Positions 43,300 to 51,727 of a DNA stretch of 64,000 bases are shown piece by piece. Origin of the DNA: Oscillospiraceae bacterium (lineage in GTDB: Bacteria; Bacillota; Clostridia; Oscillospirales; Oscillospiraceae). Numbering within the stretch: position 1 is the first letter of the stretch; each line of letters opens with the position of its first letter. The position numbers and the translations under genes were made by a program. The stretch lies in contig CAJTFN010000010.1 in the NCBI GenBank assembly GCA_910575815.1, positions 148,628 through 212,627 of the forward strand, given 5' to 3'. The notes beneath the pieces are model-generated. The model saw only the letters and a program-made list of their open reading frames with translations, was not told the origin of the DNA and did no database searches.

Positions 43300-44151
43300 A
43301 TGGCCCTAGCCGCTCCCGGGGAAAACCCGGTTCTCTCCCGCCTTCGGGCCGCCGCCGTTCGGGGGGCTCTCTCTCACGCCCTGCTGTTCACCGGGCCGGG
43401 GGACCGGCTGGCCGCCGCCCGTTTCGCCGCCGCCGCCCTTCAGTGTGCCGGGCCAGACCGGCCCTGCGGCCTGTGCCCCGCCTGCCGGAAGGTTCGGGAG
43501 GACATCCACCCCGACGTGATTACCGTCCGGGACGAGGAGCACAAGTTCATCGCCGTGGACGTCATCCGGGATCTGCGCAGGGACGCCTATATCCGCCCCA
43601 ACGAGGGGAACCGAAAGGTTTACGTCTTTCCGGACTGCGCCCTGCTGACGGAGCAGGACCAAAACGTCCTTTTAAAGCTGGTGGAGGAGGGGCCGCCTTA
43701 CGCCGCCTTCCTCTTCTGCGCGGAGAACCCGGCGGTGGTGCTGCGGACCCTGCGGTCCCGCTGTGTGGAGCTGAAGCTTCCCCCGGCCGCCGCCGCTCCC
43801 GCCGCCGGCGAGGACGGGGATCGCTTCTGCCGCTGCCTGGCCCAGGGAAAAGGGGGAGGCGTCGCCGAGCTGGCCGTCCGGCTGGAGAAGAAGAAGCTTA
43901 CCCGGGAGGCCCTGGCCGCCCTGCTGGAGCGAAGCCAGACGCTGTTTACCGAGGCCCTGCTGCTGCTCTACGGCCGCCCGCCGGAGGAGGAGGACCGGGA
44001 GCTGGCCGCCTTACTTGGGAGGAGCTTGACAAAACCGCAGATTCTGCGCACAATAGACCTATTGAAGAAGTATCACCGTGAATGCGGCTATAACGTGGGA
44101 ACCGGCCATGTGCTGGGGGCCCTGGCCGCGGAATTGGAGGGAATCCTTTGA
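43300..44151 (+). CDS. holB: DNA polymerase III delta' subunit
   Basis: This 283-residue clamp-loader subunit has the four-cysteine zinc module C49, C56, C59, C62 (CGLCPACRK) and the helix 'DVIRDLRRDAYIRPNEGNRK'. The DALLTEQDQN-type stretch 'LLTEQDQNVLLKLVEE' and 'RSRCVELKL' match delta'. The P-loop is degenerate (FTGPGDRLAAARF), as expected for a non-ATPase delta'. GAAAGGAG precedes ATG 43300. The stop overlaps the ricT TTG start by three bases, the conserved holB-ricT coupling of Firmicutes. Confidence 0.93.
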   Translation: MALAAPGENPVLSRLRAAAVRGALSHALLFTGPGDRLAAARFAAAALQCAGPDRPCGLCPACRKVREDIHPDVITVRDEEHKFIAVDVIRDLRRDAYIRPNEGNRKVYVFPDCALLTEQDQNVLLKLVEEGPPYAAFLFCAENPAVVLRTLRSRCVELKLPPAAAAPAAGEDGDRFCRCLAQGKGGGVAELAVRLEKKKLTREALAALLERSQTLFTEALLLLYGRPPEEEDRELAALLGRSLTKPQILRTIDLLKKYHRECGYNVGTGHVLGALAAELEGIL

Positions 44152-45353
44152 CTGAAGTCGTCAGCGTCCGCTTTCGGGGCGGAAGCAAAACTTATTTTTT
44201 TGATCCCCGGGGCATCCAGGTCCGCACGGGGGACAGTGTCATCGTCCAGACCGCCCAGGGGCTGGAGTTTGCCTCCTGCACCCAGGGGAACCACGAGGTG
44301 GAGGACAGCGCCATCGTCAAACCCCTTAGCGCCATGGTCCGCCGGGCCACGGAGAACGACTTCCGGGTGATGGAGTACAACCGGAAGCGGGAGCGGGAGG
44401 CCTTCCACATCTGCGAGGGCAAGATCGCCGACCACGGATTGGAGATGAAGCTGGTCAACGTCTCTGTGGGCTTCGACAGCAATAAAATCGTCTTCTACTT
44501 CACCGCCGACGGGCGGGTGGACTTCCGGGAGCTGGTCCGGGACCTGGCCTCCGTCTTCCGGGCGAGAATCGAGCTGAGGCAGATCGGTGTCCGGGACGAG
44601 GCCAAGATGATCGGCGGCCTGGGCATCTGTGGGCGGCCTTTTTGCTGTTCTCAGTTTTTGGACGGCTTTTTGCCCGTCTCCATCAAGATGGCCAAGACCC
44701 AGAATCTCAGTTTGAATCCCACCAAGATTTCCGGCACCTGCGGGCGGCTGATGTGCTGCCTGAAATACGAGCAGAACGCCTATGAGGACGCTGCCCGGCG
44801 AATGCCCAAGGTGGAGTCCTTTGTCCAGACGCCGGACGGCCCCGGCAACGTGAAAAGCGTGGAGCTGCTGCGGGAGCTGGTGAAGGTCAGCCTGGACAGC
44901 GCGCCGGAGACCCTGAAAACCTATCGCAACTGTGAGATCAAGGTCCTTCGCAACGGCAAGGGAAGCCGGGAGGGCATCGAAATTCCCGAGCGCACCGTCC
45001 GGTTTGTGGAGGAGAAGGAGGAAGAGGAGCTGATTCAGCCCGTTTTCTCCACGCCCTATTATATGGACAGCGGATTGGAGGAGGCCCCCCGCCGGGAGAA
45101 GATGGGAATGGAGAGCGGGGATTCCGGCAAGCCCCGCCACCGCCACCGGGGCGGACGGGGCCGCCGGCCCTCCCGTCCCGAGGGGCAGCCACAGGCCGCC
45201 CAGCCGCCGAAAAAACAGGGACAGCCTCCCCGGCCCCCCAAGCAGCAGAGCCGGGGCGAGGACCGCCCCGCCGGCGAGGGCAAACAGCATCGCCGTCCCC
45301 CTTACCGCAACGGCGGCCGCCGCTGGAACAAGGGCGGCGAAGCGCCGAAGTAA
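44148..45353 (+). CDS. ricT: PSP1-domain protein RicT (YaaT) with long basic tail
   Basis: This 401-residue protein has a PSP1 core (residues about 1-275) with cysteine motifs GICGRPFCCSQF and CGRLMCC. In B. subtilis these belong to the RicAFT complex that carries iron-sulfur clusters and directs RNase Y processing, competence and sporulation. B. subtilis YaaT is about 275 residues; here about 100 extra residues form a Pro/Gln/Arg/Gly-rich basic tail (RHRHRGGRGRRPS and similar) likely to be disordered and RNA-binding. The start is TTG 44148 with GGAGG upstream, overlapping holB. Confidence 0.92.
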   Translation: MTEVVSVRFRGGSKTYFFDPRGIQVRTGDSVIVQTAQGLEFASCTQGNHEVEDSAIVKPLSAMVRRATENDFRVMEYNRKREREAFHICEGKIADHGLEMKLVNVSVGFDSNKIVFYFTADGRVDFRELVRDLASVFRARIELRQIGVRDEAKMIGGLGICGRPFCCSQFLDGFLPVSIKMAKTQNLSLNPTKISGTCGRLMCCLKYEQNAYEDAARRMPKVESFVQTPDGPGNVKSVELLRELVKVSLDSAPETLKTYRNCEIKVLRNGKGSREGIEIPERTVRFVEEKEEEELIQPVFSTPYYMDSGLEEAPRREKMGMESGDSGKPRHRHRGGRGRRPSRPEGQPQAAQPPKKQGQPPRPPKQQSRGEDRPAGEGKQHRRPPYRNGGRRWNKGGEAPK

Positions 45354-45383
45354 GGCCGCGTCTGTTTAGAGAGGAGATTTGCC

Positions 45384-46229
45384 ATGGGAAAGTTTACCGG
45401 CGTGCTGCTGGCCAGCGATTTTGACAACACCCTGCTCTATACCGAGGACGCTCTGCGCACCGGCGCGCCGGTGCCGCCCCTGCCGGAGCGGAACCGGGAG
45501 GCCCTGGAGTCCTTCATGGCCCAGGGGGGCCGCTTCGCCATTGCCACGGGCCGGGCCCTGGCGGCCTTCCTCCGTCACGCGGAGGACGTGCCGATGAACG
45601 CTCCGGGGGTGGTGTGCAATGGCGCGGCCATCTATGATTTTGCCCGGGGCGAGTACCTGGAGAACGCCATGCTGGACGCCTCCGCCCGGGAGCGGGGACA
45701 GGCGGTGCTGGACCGCTTTCCCGACGTGGCCGTGGAGGCGTATCACATCGACAACGTGATTCACGTGGTCCGGCCCAACGCCATCTCCCGCCAGCATGAG
45801 CATATGACCCACGTGGCCCTCACCGAAGCGCCCTCCCTGCTGGACGTGCCCCTGCCCTTGGGGAAGCTTCTCTTCGAGGCGGAGCACGAGACCCTGGAAC
45901 AGGTCCTGGCCTTTCTCAGGGACCGGGGCTGGGCGGAGGATTACGAGTTGATTTTCTCCGTCTCCCATCTTCTGGAGATGACCACCCGGGGGGCCAACAA
46001 GGGCGGCATGGTCCGCCGTCTGGCGGACCGGCTGGGGATCTCCATGGACCACGTCTACTGCGCCGGAGACGAGGCCAACGACCTCTCCATGCTCTCCGCC
46101 GCAGCCGAAGGGTTCGCCCCGGCCAACGCCTCCGCCGCCGTCCGGGAATCCGGGGCCACGTTGGTCTGCCACGCCCGGGATGGGGCCATCGCCGACGTGA
46201 TTGAGATTCTGGACCGGAAATATTCCTGA
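45384..46229 (+). CDS. Cof-type HAD-superfamily phosphatase
   Basis: This 281-residue HAD-IIB hydrolase has motif I SDFDNTLLY (the usual DxDGT position has Asn for Gly), motif II region 'FAIATGRAL', motif III lysine in 'TTRGANKGGMVRRLADRLGI' and motif IV CAGDEANDLSML. It would dephosphorylate a sugar phosphate or similar metabolite; the substrate cannot be read from sequence. GAGGAG precedes ATG 45384, 30 bases after ricT, so it is the third gene of the holB operon and ends at a strong terminator. Confidence 0.9.
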   Translation: MGKFTGVLLASDFDNTLLYTEDALRTGAPVPPLPERNREALESFMAQGGRFAIATGRALAAFLRHAEDVPMNAPGVVCNGAAIYDFARGEYLENAMLDASARERGQAVLDRFPDVAVEAYHIDNVIHVVRPNAISRQHEHMTHVALTEAPSLLDVPLPLGKLLFEAEHETLEQVLAFLRDRGWAEDYELIFSVSHLLEMTTRGANKGGMVRRLADRLGISMDHVYCAGDEANDLSMLSAAAEGFAPANASAAVRESGATLVCHARDGAIADVIEILDRKYS

Positions 46230-46268
46230 ACCAGAGGCCGGGGTGCCCTGCGTGATTTGAGAAAATGG

Positions 46269-46305
46269 GAAACCGTCACCGTGTCGGGTGGCGGTTTCTT
46301 CTTTT
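46269..46305 (+). terminator. Terminator of holB-ricT-HAD
   Basis: GAAACCGTCACC - GTGTCG - GGTGGCGGTTTC followed by TTCTTTTC. Confidence 0.85.
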
Positions 46306-46467
46306 CGGGGCGGTGTTTCCAGTGCGCCGGCTCATAATGGAATGGGGCTCGCGCCTGGAGCCGCCGCTTTCCGGAGGGGGCTTCCAGCTTGCGCGGCGTC
46401 CGGATTGCCAGGCCGTAAGCCCTGGAGAAAAGCCGGCGCCATACCGCTCTTTTTCGCGGCCCTCCCC

Positions 46468-46496
46468 TTGCATTGCCGTATCGCAAGTGCTACAAT
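46468..46496 (+). promoter_or_regulatory. Promoter of the ior-like operon
   Basis: TTGCAT (46468-46473), a 17-base spacer and TACAAT (46491-46496), 75 bases before the first ATG. The GC-rich stretch 46306-46467 shows nothing else. Confidence 0.75.
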
Positions 46497-46570
46497 AACG
46501 CCGGATACTAATAGACCGAAGCACAGCGGAATCCATCAACGATTTTTACAGAGAGGGTGACACAAGCAAC

Positions 46571-48514
46571 ATGGAATGGACAATGACGGCCAACGCCCCC
46601 GGTCAGGTCTGCCTGATGCAGGGCAACGAGGCCATTGTACGGGGCGCCGTGGAGGCCGGGATTCACTTCGCCGCCTCTTATCCCGGCTCCCCGTCCTCCC
46701 AAATCCTGGGGATGCTGGGCAAAATCGCCCGGGAGCGAAACTTCTACGCCGAGTGGTCCACCAACGAGGTCTGCGCCCTGCAAGCCTGCTGCGGCGCGTC
46801 CCTGGCGGGAGCCCGGGCCCTTTGCGTCGTGAAGCAAAACGGCCTTTTGTGCACGGCGGACGCGCTGCACTGCGCGGCCCAGCACGGCGTCAAGGGAGGC
46901 CTTGTGATCGTCTCCTCCGACGACCCCAGCGCCCACTCCTCCACCAATGAGTTCGACTCCCGCTGGCAGGCCCTGTCCGCCGGAATTCCCCTGCTGGAGC
47001 CCACGACGATGCAGGAGGCCAAGGATATGATACCCTATGCCTTCGAGCTCAGCGAGGCGGTGGGACAGATCGTGCTGGTCCGGCTGACCACCCGGGTTTG
47101 CCATGGCCGGGGCAACGTCGCCCTGGGGGCCCTGCCGGAGAAGCCCCGGGCCCTGGAGCGGGTGAAGGAGTGGGACCGGATGGTCTGTGTGTGCTACATG
47201 CACGGCCCCGCCCTCCAGAAGCTGGAGGAGCTGCGCCAGCGCTTTGAGGTCAGTCCCTTCAACCATTACGACGGCCCCGAGGCTCCCCGGCGGCTGGTCA
47301 TCGCCGGAGGCACCGGCTGCCTCTACGGCCAGGAGGCCCTCCGCCGCCTGAACGCCGGAGCGGAGACGGGCTTCCTGGCCCTGGGGACCCTGTGGCCCCT
47401 GCCGGAGGCCTACATACTGAAGCATCTCCGCGCCGCGGAGGAGGTCCTGATTCTGGAAGAGGTGGACCCCTTCCTGGAGCAGGCCATTCAGGCTCTGGCG
47501 GGCCGGGAGGGGCTGCGGGTGCGGTTCCTGGGCCGGTCCGGCGGGGCGCTGCCCCGGATTGGCGAGCTGGATCCCGACAATGTGACCGCCGCCATCGCCC
47601 GGCTCATTGGCGCATCCCTTCCCGAGAAAAGGCCCGCCGGGGAATTGGAGCTTCCGGTCCGGGAGATGAGCTTCTGCGCGGGCTGTCCCCACCGGGCCAC
47701 CTTCTATCTCCTCAAGCGGGCCATGCGCCAGGAGAAGCACCCCGGCGTGGTCGTGGGGGACATCGGCTGTTACTTCATGGCGGGCCAGTCCGCCGGGCAG
47801 TACGCCTATCAGGTTTGCAACTGCATGGGGTCCGGCGTCAATGTGGCCGAGGGCCTGGGCCAGCTGACCAACTACGGCCTGGACCAGAAGGTCGTCACCA
47901 TGTGCGGCGACTCCACCTTCTTCCACACCATTCTCCCCGGCCTTGTGAACGCCACCTATCATAACGCGAATATGCTCCTCATCGTCCTGGACAACTCCGC
48001 CACCGCCATGACCGGCTTCCAGCCCCATCCGGGCACGGGATTAACCGCCATGGGCGAGGCCGTGAAGCCCATGGACATCCCCAAGATTCTGGACGCCGTG
48101 GGCTGCAAGGTGGAAGTGGCGGACCCCTTCGATGTGGTCGAGGCGGAAAAGACCCTCCGCCGCCTCCTGGACCAGCCGGGGATGAACGTCCTCATCATGC
48201 GTCAGCCCTGCGCCACCCTCAAGGCCAAGGAGCGGAGCCGCAAGCCCGTCCGGGTCTACGTGGACCAGAGCGTGTGCCTGGGGGACGGCTGCGGCTGCGA
48301 CAAGTATTGCTCCCGGGTCTGGGGCTGCCCCGGAAACACCTGGGACTTCCGGAACAACAAAGCGCAAATCGACCCTGTCACCTGCGTGGGCTGCGGCGTG
48401 TGCGCCAAGCTCTGCCCCAGCGGGGCCATCCGCGTCGAGGAGGAGAGCGAGGAGAGGAATCGGTGCGTCCCGGCTGGGGCGGATTTAACGACGAAAGGCG
48501 GTGAGGAGGCATGA
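46571..48514 (+). CDS. iorA: Indolepyruvate:ferredoxin oxidoreductase alpha-like subunit
   Basis: This 647-residue TPP enzyme oxidatively decarboxylates aryl 2-oxoacids (such as indolepyruvate) to acyl-CoA with ferredoxin reduction. An N-terminal pyrimidine-binding domain ('ASYPGSPSSQI', 'STNEVCALQA') precedes a TPP domain with FCAGCPHRATFYLLKRA near 368, GDIGCYFM near 397 and 'TMCGDSTFFHTILPG' near 445. The C-terminal ferredoxin module has the normal CVGCGVCAKLCPSGAI (near 604) but an altered first cluster, 'CLGDGCGCDKYCSRVWGC'. The start is ATG 46571 behind GAGGGTG at rather long spacing; ATG 46583 is an alternative. It is the first gene of a four-gene operon. Confidence 0.9.
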   Translation: MEWTMTANAPGQVCLMQGNEAIVRGAVEAGIHFAASYPGSPSSQILGMLGKIARERNFYAEWSTNEVCALQACCGASLAGARALCVVKQNGLLCTADALHCAAQHGVKGGLVIVSSDDPSAHSSTNEFDSRWQALSAGIPLLEPTTMQEAKDMIPYAFELSEAVGQIVLVRLTTRVCHGRGNVALGALPEKPRALERVKEWDRMVCVCYMHGPALQKLEELRQRFEVSPFNHYDGPEAPRRLVIAGGTGCLYGQEALRRLNAGAETGFLALGTLWPLPEAYILKHLRAAEEVLILEEVDPFLEQAIQALAGREGLRVRFLGRSGGALPRIGELDPDNVTAAIARLIGASLPEKRPAGELELPVREMSFCAGCPHRATFYLLKRAMRQEKHPGVVVGDIGCYFMAGQSAGQYAYQVCNCMGSGVNVAEGLGQLTNYGLDQKVVTMCGDSTFFHTILPGLVNATYHNANMLLIVLDNSATAMTGFQPHPGTGLTAMGEAVKPMDIPKILDAVGCKVEVADPFDVVEAEKTLRRLLDQPGMNVLIMRQPCATLKAKERSRKPVRVYVDQSVCLGDGCGCDKYCSRVWGCPGNTWDFRNNKAQIDPVTCVGCGVCAKLCPSGAIRVEEESEERNRCVPAGADLTTKGGEEA

Positions 48515-49134
48515 CGCTGCGGTTTGATCCTCTGAACATTGTGGTCTGCGGCATCGGCGGCCAGGGCAACGTGCTGGCGGCCGAGATTCTGGGCAGCGCC
48601 ATGTGCGACCGGGGCTGCCGGGTGGCTGTGGGGGAGACTTACGGCGCGTCCCAGCGGGGCGGCTCCGTCATGAGTCATGTCCGGGTGTCCAACCAGTGGG
48701 ACCCCAGTGTGCTGATCCCCGCCGGGGAGGCGCATATCATCATCGGCTTCGAGCCCCTGGAGACGCTGCGCATCGCCCGGAAATACGCCGGAGCGGAGAC
48801 GGTCACCGTCTACGATCCCCGGCCCGTGTACCCCCTGGGGGTTCTCCAGGGCATCCAGACCTATCCGCCGCTGGAGGACCTCCAGGCGGAGATTCAAAGC
48901 CTGTCCTCCGTGGCTCTGGCCATCCCCGCGGCGGACATCGCCATGGAGGCCGGGGACTCCAAGGCCGCCAACATCGCCCTTTTGGGGGCCTTCAGCCAGC
49001 TCGCCGCCGCGCCGCTGAGCGGGGAGGATCTGGAGAAAATCCTGGCCCAGCGCTTCCGGGGCGGGGTGCTGGAGCTGAACCGGCGGGCCTTCGCCATGGG
49101 CCGCGAGGCCGCCCGGAAAGGAGGCGCTGTCTGA
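48511..49134 (+). CDS. iorB: 2-oxoacid:ferredoxin oxidoreductase beta/gamma-type subunit (IorB-like)
   Basis: This 207-residue subunit belongs to the pyruvate:ferredoxin oxidoreductase gamma domain family: 'VVCGIGGQGNVLAAEILGSA' near residue 11, then ETYGASQRGGSVMSHVR. It pairs with IorA and helps bind CoA/ferredoxin. Its ATG overlaps the iorA TGA by four bases and its stop overlaps the next gene's ATG, so stoichiometric expression is expected. Confidence 0.92.
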   Translation: MTLRFDPLNIVVCGIGGQGNVLAAEILGSAMCDRGCRVAVGETYGASQRGGSVMSHVRVSNQWDPSVLIPAGEAHIIIGFEPLETLRIARKYAGAETVTVYDPRPVYPLGVLQGIQTYPPLEDLQAEIQSLSSVALAIPAADIAMEAGDSKAANIALLGAFSQLAAAPLSGEDLEKILAQRFRGGVLELNRRAFAMGREAARKGGAV

Positions 49135-49391
49135 TGGAGACCATCCGAGTCATCTTCCGCCATCCCCAGGGGAAAGCCCCGCTGACCCTGGAGCTGCCCC
49201 GGGACACCCGCTTTTCCGACCTGACGCCGCTGCTCTATGAGAACCGCTTTGTGGAACAGCAGAAGCCCGGCTGGCGCTGCCTCTATCAGGAGCACCTGTG
49301 CGGCATGAATCACCGGCTTATGGACTACGTGCCGGAGAGCGCGGAGGAGATCGTTTTGGACCTCTTCGGGTTCTCCCAGGTTCTGGTGTAA
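49134..49391 (+). CDS. 85-residue small protein in the ior operon, possibly ubiquitin-like fold
   Basis: ATG 49134 overlaps the IorB stop (TGATG) and has GGAGG upstream (AAAGGAGGCGCTGTCTG). The protein starts METIRVIFRHPQGKAPLTLE and continues with a short 'DTRFSDLTPLLYENRF' helix and beta strands. The alternation of an N-terminal beta hairpin, one helix and later strands recalls YukD/EsaB-type ubiquitin-like folds, but this is a structural guess. The only cysteines are C43 and C51. Translational coupling to iorB and the following flavoprotein suggests a role in complex assembly or electron transfer. Confidence 0.7.
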   Translation: METIRVIFRHPQGKAPLTLELPRDTRFSDLTPLLYENRFVEQQKPGWRCLYQEHLCGMNHRLMDYVPESAEEIVLDLFGFSQVLV

Positions 49392-49404
49392 AGGAGGGGG
49401 AAGC

Positions 49405-50523
49405 ATGTTAAGTACCATTGCGTTGGATACCCAGGTTCTCCGCCCCGGCCTGTGCACCGGCTGCGGAGCCTGCCAGGGCCTGTGCCCTTACTGGGGCAGC
49501 GTGAACGGGCGGACCGTCTGCTTCTTCGACTGTGAGCGGGCCGACGGCCGTTGCCAGCGGTTCTGCCCCCGGATGCCCACGGATTTGGACGCCTTGCGGA
49601 AGACGTTTTTCCCGGCGGAGACCATCCTGCCGGAGATTGGCCCCTTCCTGGGGCTGTACCTCACCCGGGCCGCGGACCCGTCCATCCGGGCCGGGGCCCA
49701 GCACGGCGGCAGCGTGACCGCTTTGCTGGAGCTGGCCTTGAAGGAGGGCCTTCTGGACGCGGCGGTTCTCACCCGCTCCCAGGGGGGACTGAACCCCGAG
49801 GGAGTTCTGGTCACTGGGGCGGAGGAGGTCCGGGCCTGCTCCGGCAGCAGCTTCCAGGTGCCGCCCACTCTGGCGGTGCTGAACCGGGCCCTGAAGGAGG
49901 ACCGGTATCATCGCATCGGCGTGGTGGGGACTCCCTGCAAGACCCTGGCGGTCTATAAGATGAAGGCAAATCCCCTGCCCGAGAACGACAACCACGCCGG
50001 GAACATCGGCCTGGTGCTGGGACTTTTCTGCGGCTGGGGCCTGGACTGGGACGGCCTGAAAGCCCTGACGTCCAGGCACGCCGCCCCGGAGAGGGTCTCC
50101 CATATGGACATTCCCCCCAGCAAATATCACTCCCTGGAGCTCCGGGAGGGCGGGGAGACCGTCTCCGTCAACCTGGACGAGGTGACGCCGTTGGTCCGCT
50201 CTGGCTGCCGGTATTGCGCCGACATGACGGCGGAGTTCGCGGACCTATCCGTAGGCGGGGCCCGGAGCGCCGACGGCTGGGATGTGGACAAGGGGTGGAA
50301 CCAGATCATCGTCCGCTCGGAGAAGGGCCGGCAGCTTTTGGACCTGGCCCGGGAGAAGGGCGTGCTGGAGTTCAAGGACGCCATGGAGGGCGGCCTGGAG
50401 AAGCTGAAAAAGGCGTCTCTTGGAAAGAAGCGCACCGCCGTGAAAAATCTCCGGGAGCACACCGGAAGCGAGGAAGACCTGGGGTACCTGAATCCCAGCC
50501 GGCCGCTGTTTGAAGAGTTATAA
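49405..50523 (+). CDS. Coenzyme F420 hydrogenase/dehydrogenase beta-subunit-like iron-sulfur flavoprotein
   Basis: This 372-residue protein has an N-terminal ferredoxin-like cluster site (LCTGCGACQGLCPYWG near residue 17) with a second Cys group (CERADGRCQRFCPRMP), then the FrhB/FdhB core: 'GAQHGGSVTALLELALKEG' near 96, VVGTPCKTLAVYKMK, 'LVLGLFCGWG', and 'SGCRYCADMTAEFADLSVGG' near 270. Homologues are FAD enzymes that pass electrons between ferredoxin and other acceptors. It follows the small protein after 13 bases with GGAGGGGG as binding site. It could reoxidise ferredoxin reduced by IorAB; this is inference. Confidence 0.88.
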   Translation: MLSTIALDTQVLRPGLCTGCGACQGLCPYWGSVNGRTVCFFDCERADGRCQRFCPRMPTDLDALRKTFFPAETILPEIGPFLGLYLTRAADPSIRAGAQHGGSVTALLELALKEGLLDAAVLTRSQGGLNPEGVLVTGAEEVRACSGSSFQVPPTLAVLNRALKEDRYHRIGVVGTPCKTLAVYKMKANPLPENDNHAGNIGLVLGLFCGWGLDWDGLKALTSRHAAPERVSHMDIPPSKYHSLELREGGETVSVNLDEVTPLVRSGCRYCADMTAEFADLSVGGARSADGWDVDKGWNQIIVRSEKGRQLLDLAREKGVLEFKDAMEGGLEKLKKASLGKKRTAVKNLREHTGSEEDLGYLNPSRPLFEEL

Positions 50524-50542
50524 TAAGATTTATAATATAAAA

Positions 50543-50580
50543 GGGCGCCCGGCGCGGATCTCCGCGCCGGGCGTCCTTTG
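50543..50580 (+). terminator. Terminator of the ior-like operon
   Basis: GGGCGCCCGGCGCGGA and its near-perfect complement form a 16-bp stem (50543-50576), followed by TTTG. Confidence 0.8.
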
Positions 50581-50590
50581 AACGCCGGTC

Positions 50591-51235
50591 TCAGCCCTTC
50601 CACTTGGCAAAGCGGAAGAGGATGGTACACAGCTGCTGGCGGGTGACGTTCTGGCTGAGTTTCAGGTCTCCAGAGTCGTCTCCGGTGAGAATACCGTTTT
50701 TCACGGCCCATTCGACGCCCTCCTTGTGGGCGGGACTCGGTGTGTTGTCCATAGGCTTCTCCTCCTTCTCATACTGCGGGCGCACCGCGCCCACGATCTC
50801 GCTTTGGTTCCGGCTCTTGCGGCAGACCATGCCGCCGTCGCTCTGGCTTCCGGACAGGCTGGTGTTTCCCTCGATGGCCACGACACTCTGGGGGGAAACC
50901 TGCTCCACGATGCCGGTGTGGTCGGTGGCTCCGCCGCCGGGGAAATCGTAGATGACCACGTCCCCGGGGAGAAAGTCCTTCGTCACCCAAAGCCCCGCCT
51001 TTTTCGCCGCCTGCATCAGGGCCCCGCAGGAGGCCGTCCGGAGGGGGAGAAGGTCCTCCCCGCCCGCCTGGGCGAAACACCATTGCACGAAGACCATGCA
51101 CCAGGGGTACGCGGCCCCGGAAACCTCCCGGTTATAATACCAGGTGTTGTACTTGACCTGGTTGGAAAAGGGGGGCGACTCTTTCACGCCCAGCTCGCCC
51201 CGGGCCAGATTTAAAATCTTCTCAGCCGTTGCCAT
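50591..51235 (-). CDS. CHAP-domain endolysin with SLH-like C-terminus
   Basis: This 214-residue cell-wall amidase/endopeptidase has a CHAP catalytic domain, with nucleophile Cys in 'GAAYPWCMVFVQWCFAQAGG' near residue 46 and His in ATDHTGIVEQVS near 107. The C-terminal 45 residues resemble one S-layer homology unit ('VEWAVKNGILTGDDSG', 'NVTRQQLCTILFRFAK'), an unusual cell-wall-binding tail. There is no signal peptide, so it needs a holin. Its 5' end overlaps the preceding small membrane protein gene by 14 bases. It is the last gene of an isolated lysis cassette. Confidence 0.85.
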   Translation of the reverse strand: MATAEKILNLARGELGVKESPPFSNQVKYNTWYYNREVSGAAYPWCMVFVQWCFAQAGGEDLLPLRTASCGALMQAAKKAGLWVTKDFLPGDVVIYDFPGGGATDHTGIVEQVSPQSVVAIEGNTSLSGSQSDGGMVCRKSRNQSEIVGAVRPQYEKEEKPMDNTPSPAHKEGVEWAVKNGILTGDDSGDLKLSQNVTRQQLCTILFRFAKWKG

Positions 51236-51434
51236 AGCTGCCCTCCAGCGCGTCCTGCACCTTTTGGCTCTGCGTTCCGAAATAAAACGCGATGACCACG
51301 GTGTACACGGTCATGAAATCCTGATGAATGTTCCCCGTTGCCGCCATCCAGGCGAATACCCCGGTCAGGGTCAGGGTAACCAGACTCTTCACGCTGAGGA
51401 GATTCCCCAGCCGCTTGAAAATTGCTGCGTGCAT
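51222..51434 (-). CDS. Small phage-type membrane protein (holin-like)
   Basis: This 70-residue protein has two hydrophobic segments (residues about 15-33 and 40-55) and a polar C-terminus. AGGAGG stands 7 bases before ATG 51434; the ATG at 51440 is too close to it. It is located between a holin-like gene and the CHAP endolysin, the canonical place for a second holin or holin-associated protein. Confidence 0.7.
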   Translation of the reverse strand: MHAAIFKRLGNLLSVKSLVTLTLTGVFAWMAATGNIHQDFMTVYTVVIAFYFGTQSQKVQDALEGSYGNG

Positions 51435-51436
51435 GC

Positions 51437-51727
51437 TCATTCCTCCTTTTCTCCGGCGTTCTTTCCGCCGGCAAACACCTTGCTCATCTTAATTCCCGCT
51501 AGCAGCAGGGCCTCCACGCCTCCGGCTCCCAGGGTGTATTGAATCAGCGTATCGGGAACCGTCCCCTTGATACAGAATATGACGGTCATGGCCGTAATGA
51601 ACGCCGCGGCGAAAAGGCCCATGGAAAGGAGAATCCACTGGGACGTCCTCCGGCGCTTTTTTCGAAGCCGCCTTCGCCTCCTCTGAGGTCCGGCTGCCGC
51701 CGGTCTCCCTGTCCGCCGGTCCGTCAT
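51437..51727 (-). CDS. Holin-like membrane protein
   Basis: This 96-residue protein has a very basic N-terminus (RRRRRLRKKRRR) and two membrane helices (about 30-51 and 57-76) separated by a short loop, then a charged tail. The layout resembles class II holins but with the charge cluster at the N-terminus. ATG 51727 has GGAAGGG upstream and overlaps the stop of the upstream gene by 4 bases. Confidence 0.7.
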   Translation of the reverse strand: MTDRRTGRPAAAGPQRRRRRLRKKRRRTSQWILLSMGLFAAAFITAMTVIFCIKGTVPDTLIQYTLGAGGVEALLLAGIKMSKVFAGGKNAGEKEE

